64,000 nt of DNA from JBJMLO01 sp045805265 (lineage in GTDB: Bacteria > Actinomycetota > UBA4738 > JACQTL01): assembly GCA_045805265.1 (NCBI GenBank), contig JBJMLO010000013.1, positions 558,001 to 622,000 of the forward strand, written 5' to 3'. The notes beneath the pieces were generated by a model. It saw only the letters and a list, made by a program, of their open reading frames with translations, was not told the origin of the DNA and did not search any database. Positions within the stretch are counted from its first letter, which is position 1, and each line of letters starts with the position of its first letter. Shown in pieces: positions 35,054 through 43,310 of the stretch. The position numbers and the translations under genes were made by a program.

Positions 35054-35724
35054 GATTCCTCCACCAGACGGCCGCCGTGGCCGGCAAGGACCTCCGGATC
35101 GAGGTGCGGGGCCGGTACGCGCTGGGCGCCGTGCTGCCGTTCGCGGCCACGCTGCTCGTGTCGTTCGGCCTGTCGCTGGGACCGGGGCGGACGTTCCTGC
35201 AGCAGACCGCGCCGGGCCTGCTGTGGATCGCGGTGACGTTCGCGGCGGTGCTGGCGTCGCGCCGCGCCTACGAGACCGAGGCCGAGGACGGCGCCCTGGA
35301 AGGCCTGCTGCTGGCGCCGGTGGACAAGGCGGCCGTGTACCTCGGAAAGCTCCTCGCAATCGCCGCGCAGCTGGTGGTGCTCGAGGTGCTGGTGGTGACC
35401 CTGACGGCAGGGCTGTTCGACCTGTCGGTGACCGGTGACGTGGGCCGGCTGGCGGCGGGATTCGCGCTGGGGACGCTCGGCCTGGCCGGCGTGGGCGCGC
35501 TGTTCGGGGCGCTGGACGTGTCGGCCCGGGCGCGCGAGGCCGTGTTCCCGCTGCTGGTGATGCCGCTCGCTGCCCCGGTCCTTGTTGCCGGGGTGAAGAC
35601 GACCGCGCTGGCCACCTCGGCGCGCGGCGGGGAGGCCGGCGGTTGGCTGGGGCTCCTCCTGGCGTTCGACGTCGTGATCGTGGCTGCGGGAACGCTCGTC
35701 TACGGACAGCTGCTGGAGGACTGA
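35050..35724 (+). CDS. ccmB: Heme exporter permease CcmB
   Basis: The 224-residue protein begins with FLHQTAAVAGKDLRIEVRGRYALGAVLPFA and has six hydrophobic helices. ETEAEDGALEGLLLAPVDKAAVYLGKL is characteristic of CcmB, as is FPLLVMPLAAPVLVAGVKTT. It is the membrane partner of CcmA. The gene overlaps ccmA by 4 bases. Confidence 0.92.
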   Translation: MRFLHQTAAVAGKDLRIEVRGRYALGAVLPFAATLLVSFGLSLGPGRTFLQQTAPGLLWIAVTFAAVLASRRAYETEAEDGALEGLLLAPVDKAAVYLGKLLAIAAQLVVLEVLVVTLTAGLFDLSVTGDVGRLAAGFALGTLGLAGVGALFGALDVSARAREAVFPLLVMPLAAPVLVAGVKTTALATSARGGEAGGWLGLLLAFDVVIVAAGTLVYGQLLED

Positions 35725-35729
35725 CGCGG

Positions 35730-36539
35730 GTGAAGCCGGCCGAACGGATGATGGGCAAGCTGACGGCGCGCCGCGGCGAGCGCGCGCTGGGCGCGCTGGC
35801 ACTCCTCGGCCTCGCCGTCACCGCCGTCATGGGACTCGTGGTCGCGCCGCCCGACCGGCCTCCCCCGGTGGGCCAGGGCGATCTGTACCGGATCATGTAC
35901 GTCCACGTGCCGGCCGCGTGGCTCGCCTACCTGTGCTTCGCGGTGGTGTTCGTCGCGTCGATCGCGTACCTCCGGACCGGGAGGTCGCGGTGGGACCGGC
36001 TGGCCGCGGCGTCGGCGGAGATCGGCGTGGTGTTCACCGCGCTCGCCATCGCCCTCGGATCGATCTGGGGGCGGCCCGCCTGGGGGACGTGGTGGACGTG
36101 GGACCCGCGGCTCACCACGACCGCGATCCTCCTGCTCATCTACGTCGGGTATCTCGCCGTGCGCAAGCTCTCCGACAATCCCCGGCGGCGCGGCCGGTGG
36201 GCGGCGGTGGTCGGCATCGTGGGATTCGCCGACGTGCCGATCGTGCACCTGTCGGTGACCTGGTGGCGCGGCCTGCACCAGGGCCCCACCGTGAAGCTTC
36301 CATCGGTGACGCTGGCCCCGATGATGACGACGACGCTCCTGGTGGCGGTGGCGGCGTTCACCGTCCTGTACGCATACCTGCTGACGCTCCGCCTGCGCGT
36401 GGGCCGGCTGGAGGAACGCGCGCTGGCCGAGGCGCTGTCGCCCCGGCTGGGCCAGCCCGTGTCGACCCTGGTGCCGGACGGCAACGACCACGCCCCGGAA
36501 CGCGCGGCCCGGGACGAGGAGGTCAGCCCCCGTGCCTGA
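35730..36539 (+). CDS. ccmC: Heme-handling protein CcmC
   Basis: The 269-residue protein (GTG 35730, GGAGG about 10 bases upstream) has six hydrophobic helices, the conserved YVHVPAAWLAYLCF and HLSVTWWRGLHQGPT with the two heme-ligand His, and the tryptophan-rich heme site WGTWWTWDPRLTTTAILLLIYVGYL. CcmC loads heme on CcmE in the periplasmic leaflet. The C-terminal extension of about 50 residues after the last helix is longer than usual. Confidence 0.93.
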   Translation: MKPAERMMGKLTARRGERALGALALLGLAVTAVMGLVVAPPDRPPPVGQGDLYRIMYVHVPAAWLAYLCFAVVFVASIAYLRTGRSRWDRLAAASAEIGVVFTALAIALGSIWGRPAWGTWWTWDPRLTTTAILLLIYVGYLAVRKLSDNPRRRGRWAAVVGIVGFADVPIVHLSVTWWRGLHQGPTVKLPSVTLAPMMTTTLLVAVAAFTVLYAYLLTLRLRVGRLEERALAEALSPRLGQPVSTLVPDGNDHAPERAARDEEVSPRA

Positions 36540-36717
36540 CGCCGTCGTCGCCGCCATCAACGACCTCGGCTCCATCGCGGCCGCATGGATCCTCACCGCG
36601 GTGGCGCTCGGTGCCTACGTCGGGTACCTCCTGGCCCGGGCGCGGCGGGCGAGGCTCCGGGCCGAGGCCGTCGCCGCCCGCCGGGACCGGCCGCCGGGAA
36701 CGGCCCCCGTGTCGTGA
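36532..36717 (+). CDS. ccmD: CcmD-like small membrane protein
   Basis: The 61-residue product overlaps the end of ccmC by 8 bases and the start of ccmE by 4. It has one helix (IAAAWILTAVALGAYVGYLLARARRARLRAEA) followed by a basic cytoplasmic tail, the CcmD layout. CcmD holds holo-CcmE in the CcmABC complex. Assignment rests on size, topology and exact operon position. Confidence 0.8.
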   Translation: MPDAVVAAINDLGSIAAAWILTAVALGAYVGYLLARARRARLRAEAVAARRDRPPGTAPVS

Positions 36718-37127
36718 CGAAGACGCGAGTGGTCATCACGCTCCTCGTCATCGTGGGGGCGCTGGGGTGGGTCGCCGCCAAGGGCCTGTCGAGCAGCCTC
36801 GTCTACTACGACACCCCGTCGGAGATCCTGGCCAAGGGGCACTCGGCGATCGGGGAACGCCTCCGGCTCGGCGGCGAGGTCGTCCCGGGCTCGGTGGAGA
36901 CCGCGCGGGGCGTGACGACGTTCGTCGTCACCGACGAGACGAGCCGGGTCTCCGTGATCGATCGGGGAGACCTGCCGGAGCTGTTCCGGGGTGGAGGGGG
37001 CGTCGTCGTCGAGGGCTCCCTCGGCCGCGACCTCGTGTTCCATGCCGACACCGTGCTGGTCAAGCACAACGGCGTGTACGAGCCGCCCAAGCCCGGCGAG
37101 ACGCCGCACACGGCCGACGTCGGATAG
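36714..37127 (+). CDS. ccmE: Heme chaperone CcmE
   Basis: The 137-residue protein has an N-terminal anchor (RVVITLLVIVGALGWVAAKGL), YYDTPSEIL, LRLGGEVVPGSV, VTDETSRVSV and the heme-attachment motif LVKHNGVYEPP, where His-x3-Tyr gives the covalent heme ligand His and the axial Tyr. It is of the histidine type, unlike the Cys-type CcmE of some archaea and deltaproteobacteria. It carries heme from CcmC to the ligase. Confidence 0.92.
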   Translation: MTKTRVVITLLVIVGALGWVAAKGLSSSLVYYDTPSEILAKGHSAIGERLRLGGEVVPGSVETARGVTTFVVTDETSRVSVIDRGDLPELFRGGGGVVVEGSLGRDLVFHADTVLVKHNGVYEPPKPGETPHTADVG

Positions 37128-37136
37128 GACCGGCCG

Positions 37137-37778
37137 ATGCAGGGGGGCGTGGACGATTCCATCCGGCGTCACCCCTCGAGTCTGGCCCCGCCCGAGCGCC
37201 ATCGCCGGTTCGGGCCGTGGGGGATCCTGGCCGCCGGCGTCTCCGCCGGGGCGCTCGTGGCGGGCGGCCTGCTCGCGGTCTCCATCGCCACCTCGTCGGG
37301 GCGGGGGGAGGCCGGTCAGGTCATGGGACGGCCGGCGCCCGAGTTCCGTCTGCGGACCGTCGACGGTCGCACCACCATCAGCCTGTCGGGCCTGCGCGGC
37401 CGGGTGGTCGTGCTCAGCTTCGGGCGAAGCGGGTGCGGACAGTGCCGCTCCGCCGAGGCCGCGCTGGACCGGGCGTGGCGACACTTCCGGCAGGAAGGGG
37501 TGGTCGTGATGGGGGTCCGTACCATGGCCTCCGTCACGGCCTCCCTACCGCCGCCCGACACCCTCCACCGGTGGCCCGAGCTGGCGGACCCCGGAGGACG
37601 CACGGCGTCGGCGTTCGGCGTCCACACCGTTCCCGAGACATTCGTGATCTCCGCGGACGGGCGGGTTGTGGCGGGGCTAGCCGGGTCGTTGAGCTATCCG
37701 GCGCTGGTGGCCCAGATCTCGATGCTGCTGGGGGTCCCGGCGACCCGAATGCCCACCGTTCGCCCGACGCCGTCGTAG
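37137..37778 (+). CDS. Membrane-anchored TlpA/CcmG-like redoxin
   Basis: The 213-residue protein has a membrane helix (WGILAAGVSAGALVAGGLLAVSIA) and an extracytoplasmic thioredoxin-fold domain: GRPAPEFRLRTVDGRTTISLSGLRGRVVVLSF, active site GCGQC (CxxC), and FGVHTVPETFVISADGRVVAGLAG with the cis-Pro in TVPETF. It begins 9 bases after ccmE and so probably keeps heme-binding cysteines of apocytochromes reduced (the CcmG role). No ccmF or ccmH follows. Confidence 0.87.
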   Translation: MQGGVDDSIRRHPSSLAPPERHRRFGPWGILAAGVSAGALVAGGLLAVSIATSSGRGEAGQVMGRPAPEFRLRTVDGRTTISLSGLRGRVVVLSFGRSGCGQCRSAEAALDRAWRHFRQEGVVVMGVRTMASVTASLPPPDTLHRWPELADPGGRTASAFGVHTVPETFVISADGRVVAGLAGSLSYPALVAQISMLLGVPATRMPTVRPTPS

Positions 37779-37781
37779 CCG

Positions 37782-37815
37782 GCCCGGGCGGCCCGGGCGG
37801 CCCGGGCGGCCCGGG
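37782..37815. repeat. Short GC-only tandem repeat
   Basis: The 9-base unit GCCCGGGCG is repeated 3.8 times without error between the stop of the redoxin gene and the stop of the opposing RTX-like gene. Each unit contains the CCCGGG palindrome, so the region can form alternative hairpins and may help termination in both directions. Confidence 0.7.
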
Positions 37816-37823
37816 AACCGGAA

Positions 37824-39305
37824 TCATCCCTCGCAGTTCGTCGGCTTCCCCATGAGACAGATGTCGAACCCGTCGCCGCCGTCGATGGTGTTTTGGTTCC
37901 GCCCGCCGTCGAGCTCGTCGTCGCCGGAACCGCCGAGGAGGGTGTCGTTCTCGTTGCCGCCGTGCAGCGCGTCGTTTCCGGGCCCCCCGTCGAGCAGGTC
38001 GTCGCCATCGGCTCCGTAGGCGGAATCGTCGCCCGCTCCGCCGAGCATCCGGTCCGCTCCTCCGCCCGCCACGACCGCATCGTTCCCGTCTCCTCCGACG
38101 AAGAGGTCGGCGCCGTTGCCGCTCGACATCAGGTCGTTCCCGGAGCCTCCGAACATCTTCGTCGGCATCGCGTCCTGCGGAGGCCGATCCAGCATGACGT
38201 CGTCTCCGGGACCGCCCTGTAGGACGTCGGCCCCCATTTCGCCGGACAGCCCGTCCTCTCCGGGCCCGCCGGCCAACCGGTCGTCCCCGGCACCCCCGAG
38301 GAGGCTGTCGTCGCCTCCCTGACCGCAGATCAGGTCGTTCCCGCCTCCGCCGTCGATGACGTCGTGGCCGCCGAGCCCCACGATGACGTCCGGGCCTCCG
38401 GTTCCGACGATGACGTCCGCACGGCGGGTTCCGATGATCGTCGCCTCCGCTCCCAGGCAGGTGTGCAGGCCGCCCCCCTCGGCCCCCTCCGCCGAGCAAC
38501 CGGTGAAGTTCTCGGTGGACAGGCACACGTCGATCTCCTCCCCGCCCGACGCCCCATCCACTCCGCGTCCGCCGTCGAGCACGTCGGGTCCGCCGTCGCC
38601 GACCAGGACGTCGTCGCCCTCGGCTCCGAACAGCCGGTCGGCGCCCGGTCCGCCCCGCAGCTCGTCGTCGGCCAGGCCCGCGTTCAGCGCGTCGTCGCCG
38701 TCCCGGCCGATGAGCAGGTCGCCGCCGACCCCGCCGTCGAGTGCGTCGTTCCCCGGGCCCCCGTCCAGGACGTCGTCCCCCGGCCCGCCCGAGATGAGGT
38801 CGTTCCCCGACCCTCCGGCGAGGTGGTCGTCGCCGAGCCCGGGGGGCTCCCCGCCGCCTCCGGTGATGACGTCCGGGCCGGGCCCGCCGAACACGGTGTC
38901 ATTCCCCGCCAGGGCGAACAGCCCGTCCGCCCCTGGACCGCCGTAGATCCGGTCGTCGCCAGTCCAGCCCCACACCGCGTCGTCCCCCGCGCCCCCACAG
39001 ACGAGGTCGTCTCCCTCCCGGCCGTCGATGACGTCGTTCCCCGCCAGTCCCACGATGAGGTCCGGGCCTTCCGTGCCCGTCAGCTGGTCGTTGCCGTCCG
39101 TCCCCACGATGGTGGCCGGCTGTCCCGCGCACGTCGGCGTGGTGGCCCCGGTCGGCGCGGCGAGGCGCGGCTGGCTGACCGGCCGCGCGGGCTTCTCGTC
39201 GGGGGAGACACGACACCCCCCGAGGAGCAGCGCCGCCGCGACGAGGAGGAGCAGCGCCGCCGGCCCCGCCGACGCGCGCGCTCCCCTGGAACCTCCCCTG
39301 GGCAC
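37824..39305 (-). CDS. RTX-type calcium-binding repeat lipoprotein
   Basis: The 493-residue protein has a lipoprotein signal (PAALLLLVAAALLLGGC, lipobox LGGC) and then three blocks of RTX nonapeptides (GTDGNDQLTGTEGPDLIVG, GGSGNDLISGGPGDDVLDGG, GGNENDTLLGGSGDDELDGG and many more), about 40 units, separated by short Cys-containing spacers (DVCLSTENFTGC; TCLGAEATIIGT). It would be tethered to the outer face of the membrane and bind many calcium ions. It shares repeat type with the smaller protein at 29073. No type I secretion genes are nearby. Confidence 0.87.
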   Translation of the reverse strand: MPRGGSRGARASAGPAALLLLVAAALLLGGCRVSPDEKPARPVSQPRLAAPTGATTPTCAGQPATIVGTDGNDQLTGTEGPDLIVGLAGNDVIDGREGDDLVCGGAGDDAVWGWTGDDRIYGGPGADGLFALAGNDTVFGGPGPDVITGGGGEPPGLGDDHLAGGSGNDLISGGPGDDVLDGGPGNDALDGGVGGDLLIGRDGDDALNAGLADDELRGGPGADRLFGAEGDDVLVGDGGPDVLDGGRGVDGASGGEEIDVCLSTENFTGCSAEGAEGGGLHTCLGAEATIIGTRRADVIVGTGGPDVIVGLGGHDVIDGGGGNDLICGQGGDDSLLGGAGDDRLAGGPGEDGLSGEMGADVLQGGPGDDVMLDRPPQDAMPTKMFGGSGNDLMSSGNGADLFVGGDGNDAVVAGGGADRMLGGAGDDSAYGADGDDLLDGGPGNDALHGGNENDTLLGGSGDDELDGGRNQNTIDGGDGFDICLMGKPTNCEG

Positions 39306-39444
39306 CTCGGCTCCCTCCCCCCCGTCTCACGCCGACCGTCCGGGATTTCTACGCCCCCCACGGCGAAAATGACAGCCCATCTCGCCACTTCCCGGACATG
39401 AGGCCGATTCCGGTGCGCTCCCACCGGAGGTTCATGGGACTAAG

Positions 39445-39473
39445 TTGACCCACCCGGGATCCCCGAGTACCCT
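39445..39473 (+). promoter_or_regulatory. Promoter of the NlpC/P60 gene
   Basis: TTGACC (39445-39450), 17 bases, TACCCT (39468-39473). Transcription should begin near 39480. This rules out the upstream in-frame TTG at 39445, which is the -35 itself, and supports ATG 39508 as the start. Confidence 0.65.
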
Positions 39474-39507
39474 CTGCGCGGGCTGCGAGGTGGCAGCTCG
39501 CAGCTTT

Positions 39508-40644
39508 ATGAGGCGACATCAAGAGCGAACGCGCGACCGCACCGCGCGCCTGGCGATGGCCGCGATACTGGTCATCATCCTGGCAGCCGTACTTTCGCCG
39601 ACCGTTTCCTCGGCGTCCTCCAAGCGGCAGCAGCGGATCGACAGCTTCCGCCGGCAGGTGGCCGCAGCGAGGGACAAGCTCGACGGGCTGAACCAGCGCC
39701 AGGACGCCGCCGACGAGGAATACCTGCAGGCCCAGGCGGCGCTGTCGCAGACCACCAGGCGGCTGAGCGCAGCCCGCGCCGCGGACGCCAGGGCCGCCTC
39801 CGCAGCCCGGAGCGCCCGCGCGGACCTGTCCCGCCGCGCGAAGGCGGCCTATGAGGGGACCGGCTCGACGCTCGGCATGCTGCTGGGAGCGGATTCCTTC
39901 GGCGAGTTCTCCGACCGGCTCGAATTCATGGACCAGATCGCGGCGGACGACAGCCAGTCGGTGAACCGCGCGACGGTCGCGGGACAGCGGGCCGCGTGGG
40001 CCGCGGAGGAGCTCCGGACGGCGCTGGCGGACAACCGTGCGGCGGTGCAACGGGCCCAGCAGAAGAAGACCGAGCTCCTGAGCGCGGTGGCCGCGCAGAA
40101 CGACCTGCTGAACGGCCTCCAGGAGCAGCTGCGGATCGCGCTGATTCCACCGCCGCCCCCGAAGCCGCCACCGCCGCCCGTCGTCACGACGACGGACTCC
40201 ACGCCGACCTCGAGCGGCGACGTGGGCACCACGCCGACCCCGGACCCCTCCCCAACGGGGGGCGGCGGCCCGCCCGCGCCGCCCGCGCCGGCGGCCGGTG
40301 CGCAGGCCGCCATCAACGCGGCCTACTCGGTGATCGGCGTCCCCTACGTGTACGCGGGGGCCAGCCCGGAGACCGGGTTCGACTGCTCCGGCCTGACCAT
40401 GTGGGCCTGGGCGCATGCCGGGGTGTCGCTGCCGCACTCCTCGGCGATGCAGTACGCGGTCCTGCCCCACGTGGACCGCTCGCAGCTCCAGCCGGGCGAC
40501 CTGCTGTTCTTCTACTCACCGATCCACCACGTCGCGATGTACGTCGGCGGCGGGAACATGATCCACGCCCCCCACACCGGCGGCCACGTCGAGGTCATCC
40601 CGGTGTACTGGCAGTACTACGTGGGCGCGGCCCGCCCGGGCTAG
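39508..40644 (+). CDS. Secreted coiled-coil NlpC/P60 peptidoglycan endopeptidase
   Basis: The 378-residue protein has a signal peptide (TARLAMAAILVIILAAVLSPTVSSA), a long coiled coil (about residues 35-215, rich in Ala, Arg, Gln), a Pro/Thr linker and a C-terminal NlpC/P60 domain (about 270-378). Catalytic residues are visible: Cys in GFDCSGLTMWAW, His in PIHHVAMYVGGG and a second His in APHTGGHVEV. It resembles RipA-type hydrolases that cut peptide stems in the wall at division, with the coiled coil controlling access. A wall-remodelling role is well supported; the exact bond is not. Confidence 0.9.
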   Translation: MRRHQERTRDRTARLAMAAILVIILAAVLSPTVSSASSKRQQRIDSFRRQVAAARDKLDGLNQRQDAADEEYLQAQAALSQTTRRLSAARAADARAASAARSARADLSRRAKAAYEGTGSTLGMLLGADSFGEFSDRLEFMDQIAADDSQSVNRATVAGQRAAWAAEELRTALADNRAAVQRAQQKKTELLSAVAAQNDLLNGLQEQLRIALIPPPPPKPPPPPVVTTTDSTPTSSGDVGTTPTPDPSPTGGGGPPAPPAPAAGAQAAINAAYSVIGVPYVYAGASPETGFDCSGLTMWAWAHAGVSLPHSSAMQYAVLPHVDRSQLQPGDLLFFYSPIHHVAMYVGGGNMIHAPHTGGHVEVIPVYWQYYVGAARPG

Positions 40645-40842
40645 CCCTCCCGCTCCGCACCCCAGGCGTCGATGCTTCGGGGGGGTGCTGGCACCCGCGC
40701 CCGACGGGTGGGTCGGGCCGGCGACGGCGGGCCAGCGCCCTGGCGGCTCCGACCGACGCATGACAGCCTTCTCCCGCATTGCGTGCAGCGTGGAAGAAGC
40801 GTTGGAGCGTGATCCGGCGGCGGGAGCGGCGGTGAGCGGCGG

Positions 40843-43251
40843 TTGATCCGAGCGATCCGGCTCCGGGGCCGGGCCGAGCTCCGATCGAGCTGGAGGGCCT
40901 GGCTCGCTCTGGCCCTGCTGTTCGGCACGGCCGGCGGTGCCGCCACGGCGGCGGCCGCCGGGGCCCGACGGACGGAGACCGCCTACCCTCGGTTCGTCGA
41001 GTGGGGGAACGCCCCGGACGTGCTCACCGGTGGGTTCGAGGGGAAGCTGAACCCAGAGAAGGTGTTCGCGACGATCGAGCACCTGCCGTCGGTCTTGGCG
41101 TGGGCGCGACAGGATCTCGTCGCCCAGGCGATCGTCCTTCCGGACGGCCGGACGGCCACGGCCCCCGAGATCTTCGGCATCTCCGACCTCGAGGGACGAC
41201 TCGGCGTCAGCATCGACAGGACGAAGGTGCTGTCGGGGCGGATGTTCGATCGCGCCGCGACGGACGAGGCGGTGGTGGACTTCACCACCGCCGATCGCTA
41301 CGGGATCCATGTCGGGAGCGTGCTGGGGATGATCGTCGGCGACCCGGCAGCCACGTCCCGGCAGGTCGCCCGGGTTCGGGTGGTCGGCGTGGTCGCGACT
41401 CCGGCGAGCTTCCCGGCCATCGGGAACTCGACGTTCGCCACGGTCGCGTTGAGCCCGGGCTACGCGCCCTCCCACGGGATCCACCCCCATCTCGCCGACT
41501 CGGGCCTCCTGCTCAGGTTGCGCGGGGGGGCGGCGGGGTTCCCCCGGTTCGAACGGGAGCTGCGAACGGCCAACCTCCTGGGACGCGTGGACATCCCCGA
41601 GACCCAGACCGTCCGGACCGCGGGCGTGCAGAAGACGATCGGACTCGAGGCCGCCTCGCTGTGGTCGCTCGCAGGCCTGATCGCGCTGGCCGCCTTCACG
41701 ATCCTCGGCCAGGCGCTGGCCCGGCAGACGCACCTCGACGCCCGGGAGTTCCCCACGCTGCGCGCCCTCGGGATGTCGCGCCGGCAGCTCCTCGGACTCG
41801 GGATAGCCCGCGCCGTCGCCATCGGGCTCGCTGCGGCGGTCGTGGCCGTCCCGGTCGCGGTGCTGCTATCGCCCCTGACCCCGATCGGGCTCGCCCGGAT
41901 CGCCGAGCCGGATCCCGGATTCCTCGTCGACCCGGCGGCCTTGGCGATCGGGGCCTTCAGTGTCCTCCTGCTCACGCCGCTCGTCGCGGCGATCCCTGCC
42001 TGGCGGGCCGCGCGCTCAGCCGCGTCGGCGACGGGCCGCACGGATCGCGAGCGTCCGAGCGCGCTGACCGGTGCAGCTGCCCGCAGGTCGAGCTCGCCGA
42101 CCGTCGGGATCGGAGTCCGCATGGCCCTGGAGCCCGGGAGGGGCGCCACCGCGGTGCCGGTGCGGTCGGCGATCCTCGGGACGACGCTCGCCATCGCGGC
42201 GCTGGTCGCCTCGTTGATGTTCTGGACGAGCCTGCGTCACCTGCTGGAGACGCCGCGGCTGTCCGGCTACACGTGGGACGTGTTCGTCGCGAGCGACCAC
42301 CTCCGGGACGAGGCGAGGATCGCCTCGACCCTGAAGCACGACGCGGGGGTCGCCGGATACACGCGGGGGGGCTTCGTGGGCGTGCGCATCGCCGGCTCCG
42401 ACGTCTTCGGGGTGCTGACCGGAGGGGCGACGGATCCGGTCATCGTTGCCGGGCGGGCGCCGAGGGGACCCGGGGAGGTCGCGCTCGGGAGCGGGAGCCT
42501 TCGCGCCGCGCACGCACGGATCGGCGACACGGTCCAGGTCGGCCCCGAGGCGACCGGGAACCGGGTTCCCCCGGCACGTGCCTTCCGGGTGGTCGGGGAG
42601 ATCATCGTGCCGCCGTCGCCGTTCGGGGTGACCGGGACGGGCGAGGGCGCGGCCCTCGCCTTCCAGGGCCTGGCCCGCCTCTACCCCGAGGAGGCCACGC
42701 CGCAGGCCCGGCACCGGTTCCCGTTCCTGGTGAAGTTCGTCCCGGGGGCCGATCCCGAGGCCACGCTGGCGAGGCTGCAGCCGGAGCTCCCTCCCGGGAC
42801 GTTCGTCGTGCCGGCCGGAGGCCGGGGCGATCTGCCGACGCTCGGCCGGATCGCCCAGGTCCCGCTGGCCCTCGCCGCGCTGCTCGCGTTGCTCGCCGCC
42901 GGGACCCTGGCGCAGACGCTCGTCACCTCGGTCCGACGCCGGCGGCGGGACCTCGCCGTGTTGAAGACCCTCGGGTTCGTACAGCGACAGGTGCGGGGCA
43001 CGGTCGCCTGGCAGGCCACCATCCTGGCGGCGGTGTCGCTCGTCCTGGGGCTTCCCGTCGGCCTGGCCCTCGGGCGGTGGGCGTGGCTCGCGTTCGCCGA
43101 CAGCATCGGCGTGATCCCGGCGGTGGCGATCGGACTCCTGCCGCTCGCGCTGACGGCGATCGGCACGGTGGCGCTCGCGAACCTGGTCGCAGCGGTGCCG
43201 GCCCGGGTGGCGGCCAGCACCCATCCGGCGGCGATCCTCCGAACCGAGTGA
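40843..43251 (+). CDS. FtsX-type ABC transporter permease, large form
   Basis: The 802-residue protein starts at TTG 40843 (no ATG or GTG fits; ribosome site weak). It has an N-terminal helix (RAWLALALLFGTAGGAATAAAA), an extracellular MacB-like domain (about 45-260), then two FtsX cores (SLAGLIALAAFTILGQALARQ and ALLALLAAGTLAQTLVTSVRRRRRDLAVLKTLGF), the second with the typical LKTLGF-x-x-RQV motif. Such permeases usually need an ABC ATPase coded next door; none is here. It may work as a mechanotransmitter with an ATPase elsewhere. Its neighbour, an NlpC/P60 hydrolase, is notable because FtsEX controls such hydrolases. Confidence 0.85.
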   Translation: MIRAIRLRGRAELRSSWRAWLALALLFGTAGGAATAAAAGARRTETAYPRFVEWGNAPDVLTGGFEGKLNPEKVFATIEHLPSVLAWARQDLVAQAIVLPDGRTATAPEIFGISDLEGRLGVSIDRTKVLSGRMFDRAATDEAVVDFTTADRYGIHVGSVLGMIVGDPAATSRQVARVRVVGVVATPASFPAIGNSTFATVALSPGYAPSHGIHPHLADSGLLLRLRGGAAGFPRFERELRTANLLGRVDIPETQTVRTAGVQKTIGLEAASLWSLAGLIALAAFTILGQALARQTHLDAREFPTLRALGMSRRQLLGLGIARAVAIGLAAAVVAVPVAVLLSPLTPIGLARIAEPDPGFLVDPAALAIGAFSVLLLTPLVAAIPAWRAARSAASATGRTDRERPSALTGAAARRSSSPTVGIGVRMALEPGRGATAVPVRSAILGTTLAIAALVASLMFWTSLRHLLETPRLSGYTWDVFVASDHLRDEARIASTLKHDAGVAGYTRGGFVGVRIAGSDVFGVLTGGATDPVIVAGRAPRGPGEVALGSGSLRAAHARIGDTVQVGPEATGNRVPPARAFRVVGEIIVPPSPFGVTGTGEGAALAFQGLARLYPEEATPQARHRFPFLVKFVPGADPEATLARLQPELPPGTFVVPAGGRGDLPTLGRIAQVPLALAALLALLAAGTLAQTLVTSVRRRRRDLAVLKTLGFVQRQVRGTVAWQATILAAVSLVLGLPVGLALGRWAWLAFADSIGVIPAVAIGLLPLALTAIGTVALANLVAAVPARVAASTHPAAILRTE

Positions 43252-43310
43252 CGCGGCGCACCCCCAGGAAGCCGAACCCGGGTCGAACGGGGCGTTCGGA
43301 CCCGCCGTCG

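Noticed and set aside
39445..39507. Upstream TTG start for the NlpC/P60 gene
   Set aside because: The TTG is part of a TTGACC-N17-TACCCT promoter, so it would not be transcribed.
39306..39507. A c-di-AMP (ydaO) riboswitch before the NlpC/P60 gene
   Set aside because: This riboswitch is common before such genes in actinobacteria, but its conserved sequence blocks could not be recognised, and the predicted leader is only about 28 nt.
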